Shown: in pieces, positions 36,052 through 45,065 of the stretch | Position numbering within the stretch: the first letter of the stretch is position 1 | Layout of the letters: every line of letters begins with the position of its first letter | Origin: Nocardia farcinica | Lineage (GTDB): Bacteria > Actinomycetota > Actinomycetes > Mycobacteriales > Mycobacteriaceae | NCBI RefSeq assembly: GCF_001182745.1 | Contig: NZ_LN868938.1 | Location: forward strand, 2,294,001-2,358,000 | DNA length: 64,000 bases | Direction of reading: 5' to 3' | Translations under genes and position numbers: made by a program | The notes under the pieces: generated by a model | What the model was told of the DNA's origin: nothing | The model's database searches: none | The model's input: the letters and a program-made list of their open reading frames with translations, nothing else

Positions 36052-37797
36052 GTGCAGGCGCCCGCGCTCACCCTGGCGGCGCTGCTGCTCGCGGCCCTCG
36101 CGACGGTGGCGATCGGCGCCTACGGTGTGCGACTGACCCGCACCACCTCCGATTTCCTGGTCGCCTCGCGCAGCGTCGGCCCGCGCTGGAACGCCGCCGC
36201 CATCTCCGGTGAATACCTTTCGGCGGCCTCGTTTCTGGGTGTGGCGGGGCTGATCGCCAAGTACGGCGCCGACGCGCTGTGGTATCCGGTGGGTTTCACC
36301 GCGGGCTATCTCGGGCTGCTGATGTTCGTGGCGGCGCCGCTGCGCCGTTCGGGCGCCTACACCGTGCCAGACTTCGCCGAATTCCGGCTCGGCTCGGTGC
36401 CGTTGCGGCGGCTGGCCGCGGTGGTCGTGGTGCTGGTCTGCGCGGTGTACCTGATCCCGCAGTTCCAGGGCGCGGGCCTGACCCTGCGCATCCTGCTCGG
36501 GGTACCGAGCTGGGTGGGCGCGCTGGCGGTGGGGGCGATCGTGATCGCCAACGTGGTCGGTGGCGGGATGCGCTCGATCACGCTGGTGCAGGCGTTCCAG
36601 TACTGGCTCAAGCTCACCGCGGTGGCGCTGCCCGCGCTGGTGCTGTTCGGTCATTTCCTCGGCGCCCACCGGGATCTGGGCACCGCGGCGCCGCCGGTGG
36701 TGGCCGAGCAGACGACGGTCGAGATCACCACCGACGTGCTGGTGCAGGTGTCCGCGCCGCAGGAGGTGACGATCGCGGGCAGGCTCGACGACCGGCCGGT
36801 GGACGGTGCGGTGGTGCTCGCCCCGGGCAGGCACGAACTGGCCGCGGGCACCGACCTGACGCTGCCCGCCGGAGCGGCCGTCCCGGTGGTCGCGGGCGCT
36901 CCCGCCGACGACGCGGGCTGGCTGCGCCCGGGCGGCGGGTTCGGTGAGCCGCATCCCACCTACCAGGTGTACTCGCTGATCATCGCGACCTTCCTGGGCA
37001 CGATGGGCCTGCCGCACGTGCTGGTGCGCTTCTACACCAACCCGGACGGCCGCGCCGCCCGCGCGACCGCGTTCGCCGTGATCGGGCTGGTCGGGGTGTT
37101 CTATCTGTTCCCGATCCTGCTCGGGGTCTTCGCGCGCCTGTGGGTACCGCAGCTGCTCATCACCGGCGCCTCGGACGCGGCGGTGCTGCTGCTGCCCGGC
37201 TCGGTGCTCGGCGGGCTGGGTGGGCAGTTGATCGCGGCCCTGGTCGCCGCGGGGGCCATCGCGGCCTTCCTGTCCACCTCCTCGGGACTGCTGGTCAGCA
37301 TCGCGGGCGTGCTCAGCACCGACATGCTGCGTGGGCGGGTGCGCGATTTCCGGCTGGCCGCGCTGGTGGCGGGGGCGGTACCGCTGGCGCTGTCGCTGAC
37401 GGTGGTCTCCCTCGACCTGTCCCGCACGGTCGGGCTGGCGTTCGCGGTCGCGGCCTCGACGCTGTGCCCGCTGCTGGTGCTCGGCATCTGGTGGCGCGGA
37501 CTCACCGCCAAGGGCGCCGCGGCGGGGTTGACGGCGGGCGGACTGCTGGCCGGAACGGCCACCGCGGTGTCGGTGCTGGGCGGGGTCTCCGAGCGGGTGG
37601 CCGACGGCTGGCTCGGCGCCGTCCTCGGCTACCCCGCGGCGGTGAGCGTGCCGCTGGCCTTCCTGACCATGATCGCGGTCAGCAAGCTCACCCGCGGGTT
37701 GCCCGCCACCCAGGTGCGCGCGGTGTTCGTCCGCATGCATGCCCCGGAGCGGCTCGGCATGGGCTCCGACCGCGAGCCGGGCCTGCGGACCGCCTGA
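36052..37797 (+). CDS. Sodium/solute symporter (SSS family), carboxylate type
   Basis: A 581-residue SSS-family symporter with about thirteen helices. RTTSDFLVASRSVGPRWNAAAI and SGEYLSAASFLGVAGLI near the N-terminus, PDFAEFRLGS, and MGLPHVLVRFYTNPD are shared with ActP/MctC acetate and pyruvate carriers. Residues 203-300 form a long soluble insert that begins LGAHRDLGTAAPP and is rich in beta-type sequence (TVEITTDVLVQVSAPQEVTI); it is probably extracellular and is far shorter in the neighbouring paralogue. The start is GTG. It lies in a four-gene operon with the LytS kinase and the LytTR regulator, which suggests its substrate induces its own uptake. Confidence 0.9.
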   Translation: MQAPALTLAALLLAALATVAIGAYGVRLTRTTSDFLVASRSVGPRWNAAAISGEYLSAASFLGVAGLIAKYGADALWYPVGFTAGYLGLLMFVAAPLRRSGAYTVPDFAEFRLGSVPLRRLAAVVVVLVCAVYLIPQFQGAGLTLRILLGVPSWVGALAVGAIVIANVVGGGMRSITLVQAFQYWLKLTAVALPALVLFGHFLGAHRDLGTAAPPVVAEQTTVEITTDVLVQVSAPQEVTIAGRLDDRPVDGAVVLAPGRHELAAGTDLTLPAGAAVPVVAGAPADDAGWLRPGGGFGEPHPTYQVYSLIIATFLGTMGLPHVLVRFYTNPDGRAARATAFAVIGLVGVFYLFPILLGVFARLWVPQLLITGASDAAVLLLPGSVLGGLGGQLIAALVAAGAIAAFLSTSSGLLVSIAGVLSTDMLRGRVRDFRLAALVAGAVPLALSLTVVSLDLSRTVGLAFAVAASTLCPLLVLGIWWRGLTAKGAAAGLTAGGLLAGTATAVSVLGGVSERVADGWLGAVLGYPAAVSVPLAFLTMIAVSKLTRGLPATQVRAVFVRMHAPERLGMGSDREPGLRTA

Positions 37798-37933
37798 CCG
37801 CTCGTCGCGCGCAGCCGACCGTTCACCGCACAGATCCGCACCTTCACGGAGTGACCGCAGACACAGTCTCGGCCGCGGCGGTTTTCGCCGTTACCTTCAG
37901 CACAGTAATCCACATCACACGTCAGGAACTCCG

Positions 37934-38290
37934 ATGACCAGTACCGACCTCGACGGCACCGCGCCACAGCGCACGCCGAGCGCCGAGGAGTTCGCCCAGG
38001 TACAGGCGAGCCCGCAATTCCAGGAGTTGCGTAACCGACTGCGCCGCTTCGTCTTCCCGATGACCGCGGTGTTCCTGCTCTGGTACGTCGGCTACGTGTT
38101 GCTCGGCGCCTACGCGCACGACTTCATGGCCACCAAGGTGTTCGGGAACATCAATGTCGGCCTGCTGCTCGGTCTCGGGCAGTTCCTGACCACGTTCGCC
38201 ATCACCGCCGCCTACGTGCGCTTCGCCAACCGCGAGCTGGACCCGCGCGCGGCCGCCATCCGTGAGCAGCTGGAAGGGGTGCGCGCGTGA
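37934..38290 (+). CDS. DUF485 domain membrane protein
   Basis: A 118-residue DUF485 protein: RRFVFPMTAVFLLWYVGYVLL, then MATKVFGNINVGLLLGLGQF and TTFAITAAYVRFANRELDP. The FVFPM-to-ANRELDP pattern is diagnostic. DUF485 proteins (YjcH in E. coli) sit next to and work with the acetate permease ActP. It overlaps the following symporter by four bases (GTGA). A gap of 136 bases separates it from the previous symporter, room for its own promoter. Confidence 0.92.
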   Translation: MTSTDLDGTAPQRTPSAEEFAQVQASPQFQELRNRLRRFVFPMTAVFLLWYVGYVLLGAYAHDFMATKVFGNINVGLLLGLGQFLTTFAITAAYVRFANRELDPRAAAIREQLEGVRA

Positions 38291-39922
38291 CCACGTCCCT
38301 GCTCGCCGCGGGTACCGTCGGCAACCCCGCCGCCAACATCGCCATCTTCGCCCTGTTCGTGGTGGTGACGATGGTGGTGGTGATCCGCGCCAGCCGCAAC
38401 AACGCCACCGCCAGTGACTATTTCACCGGCGGCCGCGGCTTCTCCGGTCCGCAGAACGGCATCGCCATCGCCGGCGACTACCTGTCGGCGGCCAGCTTCC
38501 TCGGCATCGCCGGCGCCATCGCGGTCTACGGCTACGACGGTTTCCTCTACTCCATCGGCTTCCTCGTCGCCTGGCTGGTGGCGCTGCTGCTGGTGGCCGA
38601 AATGCTGCGCAACACCGGCAAATTCACCATGGCCGACGTGCTCAGCTTCCGGCTGCGCGAGCGGCCGGTGCGCACCGCCGCGGCGCTGTCCACGCTGACC
38701 GTCTCGTTGTTCTACCTGCTGGCGCAGATGGCGGGCGCGGGCGGCCTGGTGGCGCTGCTGCTCGACATCGACAGCCGCGCGGGGCAGTCGCTGGTGATCG
38801 CGGTGGTCGGCGTGCTGATGATCGTCTACGTGCTGGTCGGCGGCATGAAGGGCACCACGTGGGTGCAGATCATCAAGGCCGTGCTGCTGATCGCCGGTGC
38901 GGCGTTCATGACGGTGCTGGTGCTGGCCAAGTTCGGTTTCAACCTCTCCGAGATCCTCGGCTCGGCCCAGCAGATGGTCTCCGGCTCGGCCAACGACGCC
39001 GTCGCCTCCCGGGACGTGCTCGCCCCCGGCGCGCAGTACGGCGCGAACGAGACCTCCAAGCTGAACTTCCTGTCCCTCGGCCTGGCGCTGGTGCTCGGCA
39101 CCGCGGGCCTGCCGCACGTGCTGATGCGCTTCTACACCGTGCCCACCGCCAAGGAGGCCCGCCGCTCGGTGGTCTGGGCGATCGCCCTGATCGGCGCGTT
39201 CTACCTGTTCACCCTGGTGCTCGGCTACGGCGCGGCCGCCATCGTCGGCCCGGACCGCATTCTGGCCGCGGCGGGCGGACAGAACTCGGCGGCTCCGCTG
39301 CTGGCCTTCGAACTCGGCGGTGTGCTGCTGCTCGGCATCATCTCGGCGGTCGCGTTCGCGACCATCCTCGCCGTGGTCGCCGGCCTCACGATCACCGCGT
39401 CGGCCTCGTTCGCGCACGACATCTACGCCAGCGTGATCAAGCGCGGCAAGGTCGAGGAGAACGCGCAGGTGCGGGTCTCGCGGATCACCGCCGTGGTGAT
39501 CGGTCTGCTCGCCATCGGCCTGGGCATCCTGGCCAACGGCCAGAACATCGCCTTCCTGGTGGCGCTCGCGTTCGCCGTCGCGGCGGCCGCGAACCTGCCG
39601 ACCATCGTGTACTCCCCTGTTCTGGCGGCGGTTCAACACCACCGGCGCGCTGTGGAGCATGTACGGCGGTCTGATCTCGACCATCGTGCTGATCGTGTTC
39701 TCCCCGGCCGTGTCCGGCAGCAAGTCGGCCATGCTCCCGGGCATGGACTTCGACTGGTTCCCGCTGTCCAACCCCGGAATCGTCTCCATCCCCTTGGCTT
39801 TCGGCCTCGGCATCGTCGGCACCCTGGTCGGTGGCGGCAGGCCCGAGGACCCGGCCAAGGCCGCGGAGATGGAAGTTCGCTCGCTCACCGGTGTGGGCGC
39901 GGAGAAGGCCGTCGTGCACTGA
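38287..39922 (+). pseudogene. actP: Cation/acetate symporter (ActP/MctC type), frameshifted near the C-terminus
   Basis: An SSS-family acetate/pyruvate symporter: ATASDYFTGGRGFSGPQNG, AGDYLSAASFLGIAGAI, GTAGLPHVLMRFYTVPTAKEA and SASFAHDIYASVIKRG are family signatures. The frame holds until NLPTIVYS and is then lost: bases 39614-39617 are CCCC where CCC would continue as LFWRRFNTTGALWSMYGG. With one C removed the gene reads on in frame to the TGA at 39920-39922, giving 544 residues, the normal family length. As written the protein runs 124 foreign residues to 39984. Either a real mutation at a C run or a sequencing error. Confidence 0.85.
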
Positions 39923-39941
39923 CGGTCCATCCACCCGAGCT

Positions 39942-39974
39942 GTCCCGGGCCCGGCACCCCGCCGGGCCCGGGAC
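39942..39974 (+). terminator. Hairpin between symporter and acetyl-CoA synthetase genes
   Basis: A perfect 14-base stem (39942-39955 with 39961-39974, GTCCCGGGCCCGGC and its complement) and a loop ACCCC, 19 bases after the symporter stop and 31 bases before the acs start. It may terminate the symporter mRNA or limit read-through into acs. Confidence 0.65.
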
Positions 39975-40005
39975 GACACCGTGACTACCCGATAGGAGAT
40001 CGACG

Positions 40006-41961
40006 TTGACCAGCACCACCGACCACGACATCCCCACCCTCGACAGTTACCCGCCGTCGCCGGAGTTTGTTGCCGGGGCCAATGCTGATGGGTCGTTGTA
40101 TGAGCGGGCGCAGGCTGATCGGTTGGGGTTCTGGGCCGAGCAGGCCCGCCGCTTGTACTGGCACACCCCCTTCACCGAGGTGCTGGACTGGTCCCAGGCG
40201 CCGGTGGCGCGCTGGTTCGCCGACGGCCGACTCAACGTCGCCTACAACTGCCTGGACCGCCACGTCCTCGACGGCCACGGCGACCAACCGGCCATCCTGT
40301 GGGAAGGCGAACCCGGCGACACCCGCACCCTGACCTACGCCCAACTGCTCACCGAGGTCTCCAAAACCGCCAACTACCTCACCGAACTGGGCCTGAACAC
40401 CGGCGACCGCGTCGCGATCTACCTGCCGATGATCCCCGAAGCCATCATCGCCATGCTCGCCTGCGCCCGCCTGGGCCTGCCCCACTCGGTCGTCTTCGCC
40501 GGCTTCTCCCCCGCCGCCCTGCGCCAACGCGTCGACGACGCCGCCGCCCGCCTGATCATCACCAGCGACGGCCAATACCGCCGCGGCACCCCCACCCCCC
40601 TCAAAACCGCCGTCGACGAAGCCCTCACCGAACCCGGCCACACCGTCGAACACGTCCTGATCGTCAACCGCTGCAACCTCGACATCCCCCTCACCCCCGG
40701 CCGCGACCTGTGGTGGCACGACACCATCGCCCACGCCCCCACCCAACACACCGCCCAACCCCTACCCGCCGAACACCCCCTGTTCATCCTCTACACCTCC
40801 GGCACCACCGGAAAACCCAAAGGCATCCTGCACACCAGCGGCGGCTACCTCACCCAAGCCGCCTACACCCACCACTACGTCTTCGACCACAAACCCGGCC
40901 ACGACATCTACTGGTGCACCGCCGACATCGGCTGGGTCACCGGCCACTCCTACATCGTCTACGGCCCCCTGGCCAACCGCGCCACCCAAATCCTCTACGA
41001 AGGCACCCCCAACACCCCCGACGAACACCGCCACTTCCACATCATCGAAAAATACGGCGTCACCATCTACTACACCGCCCCCACCCTCATCCGCACCTTC
41101 ATGAAATGGGGCCGCCACATCCCCGACGCCCACAACCTGACCAGCCTGCGCCTACTCGGCTCGGTCGGCGAACCCATCAACCCCGAAGCCTGGCGCTGGT
41201 ACCGCCACGTCATCGGCCGCGACACCACCCCCATCGTCGACACCTGGTGGCAAACCGAAACCGGCGCCATCATGATCTCCCCCCTCCCCGGCATCACCCA
41301 CACCAAACCCGGCGCCGCCATGACCCCCCTACCCGGCATCAGCGCCCAAGTCGTCGACGACGACGCCAACCCCGTCACCCCAGGCGAAACCGAAGCCAAC
41401 GGCTACCTCGTCCTCGACCAACCCTGGCCCGCCATGCTCCGCGGCATCTGGGGCGACCCCGACCGCTACCGCGACACCTACTGGAACCGCTACCACACCC
41501 ACGGCTGGTACTTCGCCGGCGACGGCGCCAAAATCGACACCGACGGCGCCCTCTGGGTCCTCGGCCGCGTCGACGACGTCATGAACGTCTCCGGCCACCG
41601 CATCTCCACCGCCGAAGTCGAATCCGCCCTCGTCGCCCACCCCGCCGTCGCCGAAGCCGCCGTCGTCGGCGCCACCGACCCCACCACCGGCCAAGGCATC
41701 GTCGCCTTCGTCATCACCAACACCACCACCAACCCCCACACCACCCCCGACCAACTCATCACCGACCTCAAAACCCAAGTCGCCCAAGAAATCAGCCCCA
41801 TCGCCCGCCCCCGCGACATCCACATCGTCCCCGAACTCCCCAAAACCCGCAGCGGCAAAATCATGCGCCGACTCCTCCGCGACATCGCCGAAGGCCGCCC
41901 CCTCGGCGACACCAGCACCCTCGTCGACCCCACCGTCTTCGAAGCGATCGCCAAGCGCTGA
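40006..41961 (+). CDS. acs: Acetyl-CoA synthetase (acetate-CoA ligase)
   Basis: A 651-residue AMP-forming ligase that makes acetyl-CoA from acetate, ATP and CoA. The N-terminal FWAEQARRLYWHTPFTEVLDW and NVAYNCLDRHV, the P-loop-like LYTSGTTGKPKGILHT (A3), WWQTETGAIMISPLPG (A5), GDGAKIDTDGALWVLGRVDD (A7/A8) and PKTRSGKIMRRLLR with the acetylatable lysine (A10) are all present. TTG is the start: AGGAG lies seven bases upstream. Codon use is unlike every neighbour: from about 40255 to 41940 third positions are nearly all C or A (GAA, CAA, AAA, CTC), while the first 120 bases favour G/T-ending codons. It is placed after the acetate symporters it serves. Confidence 0.95.
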   Translation: MTSTTDHDIPTLDSYPPSPEFVAGANADGSLYERAQADRLGFWAEQARRLYWHTPFTEVLDWSQAPVARWFADGRLNVAYNCLDRHVLDGHGDQPAILWEGEPGDTRTLTYAQLLTEVSKTANYLTELGLNTGDRVAIYLPMIPEAIIAMLACARLGLPHSVVFAGFSPAALRQRVDDAAARLIITSDGQYRRGTPTPLKTAVDEALTEPGHTVEHVLIVNRCNLDIPLTPGRDLWWHDTIAHAPTQHTAQPLPAEHPLFILYTSGTTGKPKGILHTSGGYLTQAAYTHHYVFDHKPGHDIYWCTADIGWVTGHSYIVYGPLANRATQILYEGTPNTPDEHRHFHIIEKYGVTIYYTAPTLIRTFMKWGRHIPDAHNLTSLRLLGSVGEPINPEAWRWYRHVIGRDTTPIVDTWWQTETGAIMISPLPGITHTKPGAAMTPLPGISAQVVDDDANPVTPGETEANGYLVLDQPWPAMLRGIWGDPDRYRDTYWNRYHTHGWYFAGDGAKIDTDGALWVLGRVDDVMNVSGHRISTAEVESALVAHPAVAEAAVVGATDPTTGQGIVAFVITNTTTNPHTTPDQLITDLKTQVAQEISPIARPRDIHIVPELPKTRSGKIMRRLLRDIAEGRPLGDTSTLVDPTVFEAIAKR

Positions 41962-41981
41962 GACACGTCGGTCGAGGAAAC

Positions 41982-42037
41982 CGCCGCGGGCGGCGTACCC
42001 GGTCTCATGAGGGGGATCGGGTCCGCCGCCCGCGGCG
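41982..42037. terminator. Bidirectional terminator between acs and the VOC gene
   Basis: A 14-base perfect stem (41982-41995 and 42024-42037, CGCCGCGGGCGGCG and its complement) is extended inwards after one mismatch by ACCCG/CGGGT. The loop is 16 bases long. It lies between convergent genes, 20 bases after the acs stop and 16 bases after the VOC-gene stop. Confidence 0.7.
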
Positions 42038-42053
42038 ATTCGGCTGTGCGGAT

Positions 42054-42521
42054 TCAGGATTCGCCGAACAGTTCGGCCATGCGCCGGTCCATCTCGTCGG
42101 GTGGGACGTCCTCGACATGGGTGGCGACCGTCCAGCGGTGTCCCCACGGGTCCTCGAAGGAGCCGGTGCGGTCGCCGTAGAACTGATTGCCGACCGGGGC
42201 GATCTCCTTGGCGCCCGCCTCCATCGCCTGGCGGAACGCCTCGTCGACGTCGCGGACGTAGACGTGCAGGTTCACCGGTGTCCCGCCGACCGCTTTCGGG
42301 TCGAAGAACCCCATGTCCGGGGCCGGGTCACCGAGCATGATCACCGATTCCCCGACCAGCAGTTCGCAGTGGGCGATCTTGCCGTCGGGGCGCGGCATGC
42401 GCATGCGCTCCGTCGCGCCGAGCACCTGTTTGTAGAAGTCGATCGCGGCCGCCGCGCCGTCGATCGCCAGTCCCGGCGACACCGCCGGGTATCCGTCGGG
42501 TACGGGTTTGACATCGGACAT
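42054..42521 (-). CDS. VOC family protein, PhnB/glyoxalase-like
   Basis: A 155-residue single VOC (vicinal oxygen chelate) domain of the PhnB-like kind. GYPAVSPGLAIDGAAAAIDFYKQVLGATE is the classic opening, followed by GKIAHCELLVGESVIMLGD, VNLHVYVRDVDEAFRQAMEAGA and FYGDRTGSFEDPWGHRWTVATH. The C-terminal PPDEMDRRMAELF helix is common in this group. Members are uncharacterised metal enzymes or bleomycin/glyoxalase relatives, so the substrate is unknown. It converges on acs. Confidence 0.9.
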   Translation of the reverse strand: MSDVKPVPDGYPAVSPGLAIDGAAAAIDFYKQVLGATERMRMPRPDGKIAHCELLVGESVIMLGDPAPDMGFFDPKAVGGTPVNLHVYVRDVDEAFRQAMEAGAKEIAPVGNQFYGDRTGSFEDPWGHRWTVATHVEDVPPDEMDRRMAELFGES

Positions 42522-42610
42522 GACAGACCTCCGGTCGAGGCGTTTCGTCGGACACGGCGAGCCTATGCCCGCCGCGCCGGCCGCGACCCCGGATCGGCCC
42601 GCCGGGCAGG

Positions 42611-43342
42611 CTACGGTTCGGTGACGCCGCGCAGCTTGCGCACCTGCGCGGCGGTCAGTTCGGCCAGCAGCGCCGGGTCCGAGGATTCCGGCGCCGTCAC
42701 CGAGATCTGCGCCAGGGTGGTGCCGACCTGCACCAGCGCCACGTGCGCGACCAGCGTCAATCCCTCGCTGGTCATCAGCAGTTCGAACGCGGTGGCGGCG
42801 TCGCCCGCGGGCGGCTGTGCCAGCGCACCGAGGCGGTAATCGATGCGGGCGTCGTCGGCGTCCTCGCCGAAGTACTCGGTGCAGCCGCGCAGCGTCTCCT
42901 GCACGGCGGTGAACGCCGGACCGACGGCCTCGGGCCGGTAGCTGGCCGCGTCGATGTCGATGCTGGCGAAGTCCGGGCCGTTGTAGGCCACGGCGGTCCA
43001 GGCCAGCGCCTCGGGCCGCTGGTGGCCGAGTTCCATGAGCACCTTGCCGCAGCCGGGCGGGGTGGTCGGTGCGGGCACGCCCGCCTGCTGTCCGGGGGCG
43101 TCGGTGCTCGGGTCGTAGGCGGCGGTCATCCCCGCGGGCAACTCGGTGTCGGCGAGCAGCCGCAGCGCCAGCGCGTCGGGACTGGTGAACGGCTCACCGG
43201 TCGCCGGCGCGGCGGGGACGACCGTACCGAGCGGGGCGGCAGGCGGCGGCGCGGCGGCGTCCTCGGTGTCGGAGCCGCACGCGGTCACCAGCAGCGCGCC
43301 CGCCACGGCCAGCGCGGCGACGCCGATCCTCACTCGGCCCAC
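42611..43342 (-). CDS. Lipoprotein with sensor-like domain
   Basis: A 243-residue predicted lipoprotein: signal peptide AALAVAGALLVTAC with lipobox LVTAC, then a Pro/Ala-rich linker (APPPAAPLGTVVPAAPATGEP). A globular domain of about 190 residues follows, starting LALRLLADTELPAGMTAAYD. It includes GCGKVLMELGHQ, a second Cys in ETLRGCTEYF and a C-terminal TAQVRKLRGV helix. The pattern is like the PknH/LppH sensor-type extracellular domain of actinobacteria, though the match is by eye. The start GTG overlaps the previous lipoprotein gene by 13 bases, so they are coupled. Confidence 0.8.
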   Translation of the reverse strand: MGRVRIGVAALAVAGALLVTACGSDTEDAAAPPPAAPLGTVVPAAPATGEPFTSPDALALRLLADTELPAGMTAAYDPSTDAPGQQAGVPAPTTPPGCGKVLMELGHQRPEALAWTAVAYNGPDFASIDIDAASYRPEAVGPAFTAVQETLRGCTEYFGEDADDARIDYRLGALAQPPAGDAATAFELLMTSEGLTLVAHVALVQVGTTLAQISVTAPESSDPALLAELTAAQVRKLRGVTEP

Positions 43343-44286
43343 GAGACCTGCGTGGTGATGCTCTGGCGCAGCAAGCTCACGCTGCGCGGGTCACGGTAGG
43401 ACTGGTGCCCGCCGACGGTGATGGACCCGGCCACCGGCAGCGGCAGCCCCAGATCCACGGTGATGGTGCCGTTGCCCTCCATCACGTAGTCCTCGATGTC
43501 GAGCGTGCCCGCGTCGTTGGGCAGCGTCCAGGACGTGGATTTCGGCGTCTGGGTGACGGCCAGCTCGATGGTGAGCCGGTCGCCCTCGCGGCGGGTGAGC
43601 GTCGCGGTGGTCACCTGGTCCAGGGTCACCCCGCCGGTCACCTTCTGGTGCACCCGCCAGACCGCGCCCTCGCCGACCGGCTCGTCGGGGAACATGATCG
43701 AGCGGTACACCGCCTGGTAGAAGGCGTTCTCCAGGGCGGCGCGGGCCGCGTTCGGGGTGTCCGGGCCGGGCGCGAGACGCAGCGCGGTGATCGCACCGTC
43801 GTCGCTGAAGTCGAAGCCCGCGTGCGAGCCGTCGGCGGCGGTGAGCGCCTTGCTCAGCAGCGGGTCGGGGGTGGTGACCTCGCCGAGGGTCAGGTCGACG
43901 CCGTCGGCGCTGGTGTGCGCGGTCATCGGGATGGTCAGCGCGGGCGCGGAGAAGTCGCGCGACGGCTGGTCGTTGATCTGCTGCTGGATGCGGTGATCGG
44001 TGCGCAGCGTCACCTGCTGCTCGGTGCCGGGAGCGAAGGTGGGCCGCAGCACGGCCCGCGGCTCCGCGCCCGGGGAGACCAGCGTGGCGGCGGCCACCGA
44101 GATGGGCACCGTCACCTCCTTGCCGATGCCGAGCGGCTCGGTGCCGTCGGTGCTCACGGGCGCCTCGACGTCGTCGGCGGCACAGCCGACGCCGAACGCG
44201 GACAGGCCGACCGCGAGCGCGACGAGCAGCGCGCCCGGCCGCGCGATCCGGGGCAGGTGGGGAGAAGACAACACCGTCACGAGCAA
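43330..44286 (-). CDS. Lipoprotein of unknown function
   Basis: A 318-residue protein with an N-terminal signal ([17 protein letters not shown]) that ends in a lipobox-like FGVGC. The body is beta-rich with repeated TLR/TLG pairs: [63 protein letters not shown] and [18 protein letters not shown]. It resembles the DUF6263-type outer-surface proteins, with moderate confidence. The first codon is uncertain among several TTG/GTG codons. It heads a two-gene lipoprotein operon divergent from lspA, the enzyme that trims lipoproteins. Confidence 0.75.
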   Translation of the reverse strand: MLVTVLSSPHLPRIARPGALLVALAVGLSAFGVGCAADDVEAPVSTDGTEPLGIGKEVTVPISVAAATLVSPGAEPRAVLRPTFAPGTEQQVTLRTDHRIQQQINDQPSRDFSAPALTIPMTAHTSADGVDLTLGEVTTPDPLLSKALTAADGSHAGFDFSDDGAITALRLAPGPDTPNAARAALENAFYQAVYRSIMFPDEPVGEGAVWRVHQKVTGGVTLDQVTTATLTRREGDRLTIELAVTQTPKSTSWTLPNDAGTLDIEDYVMEGNGTITVDLGLPLPVAGSITVGGHQSYRDPRSVSLLRQSITTQVSWAE

Positions 44287-44396
44287 CAGGGTACGACCGC
44301 TTCCTGAGTGTCAGCTGGGACGTCCGCCGCCACCGCCGCGGCGTACCGCACACGCCGGGAACGGAGGCGCGGCACCGGCCGCGGTCCGCTCGAGAG

Positions 44397-45065
44397 ATGA
44401 TGATCGGCGTGAATGACGACCAGCGGCCGCCGCTGCGCCTGCGCACCCTGCTGATCATCGCGTTCTGTCTGTACGCGCTGGATCTGCTCACCAAGTGCCT
44501 CGCCGTCGCACTGATCGACCCGGGCGAGCCGGTGCCCGTCATCGGTGATTTCGCCCGGTTGGCGCTGGTGCGCAATCCGGGCGCGGCCTTCTCGATGGCC
44601 ACCGGGATGACCTGGTTGCTGACGCTGATCGCCACCGCGGTGGTGATCGGGGTGATCCGCATCGGCCGCACGCTGCGCTCGCTGTGGTGGGCGATCGGCC
44701 TCGGCATGGTGCTCGGCGGCGCGCTGGGCAACCTGACCGACCGGCTGTTCCGCTCCCCCGGCCCGCTGCAGGGGCACGTGGTCGATTTCGTCGCCGTCGG
44801 CGATTTCCCGGTCTTCAACGTCGCCGACTCCGCGATCGTGTGCGGCGCCACGCTGCTGGTGGTGGCCACGGTGTTCGGATTCGAGCCGGACGGGACGCGG
44901 GTCGGCCGTGACGACGAGAACGATGACGCCGCGAACGAGGACGGCACCGACACCGCCACCGCGGGCGAGGACGGCACCGCCCCCGAACCCGACCGGCCGA
45001 GCCCGCCGCCCACCGATTCCGAGCGCAAGGGATCCGAGAGCAAGGGAGAGGAGAACGCCGCGTGA
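44397..45065 (+). CDS. lspA: Lipoprotein signal peptidase LspA (signal peptidase II)
   Basis: A 222-residue membrane aspartic protease that cuts prolipoprotein signal peptides. Four helices are visible, starting [20 protein letters not shown]. The catalytic aspartates lie in [17 protein letters not shown] and [14 protein letters not shown], and [13 protein letters not shown] is also conserved. After the last helix (about residue 165) there is an unusually long, acidic, disordered tail of some 55 residues ([16 protein letters not shown] onward), not needed for catalysis. The downstream pseudouridine synthase overlaps it by four bases, as at the M. tuberculosis lspA-Rv1540 locus. Confidence 0.95.
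   Translation: MMIGVNDDQRPPLRLRTLLIIAFCLYALDLLTKCLAVALIDPGEPVPVIGDFARLALVRNPGAAFSMATGMTWLLTLIATAVVIGVIRIGRTLRSLWWAIGLGMVLGGALGNLTDRLFRSPGPLQGHVVDFVAVGDFPVFNVADSAIVCGATLLVVATVFGFEPDGTRVGRDDENDDAANEDGTDTATAGEDGTAPEPDRPSPPPTDSERKGSESKGEENAA

Noticed and set aside
41329..42147. Gly- and Asp-rich minus-strand open frame opposite acs
   Set aside because: It results from the C/A-ending codon bias of acs and has no ribosome site or family likeness.
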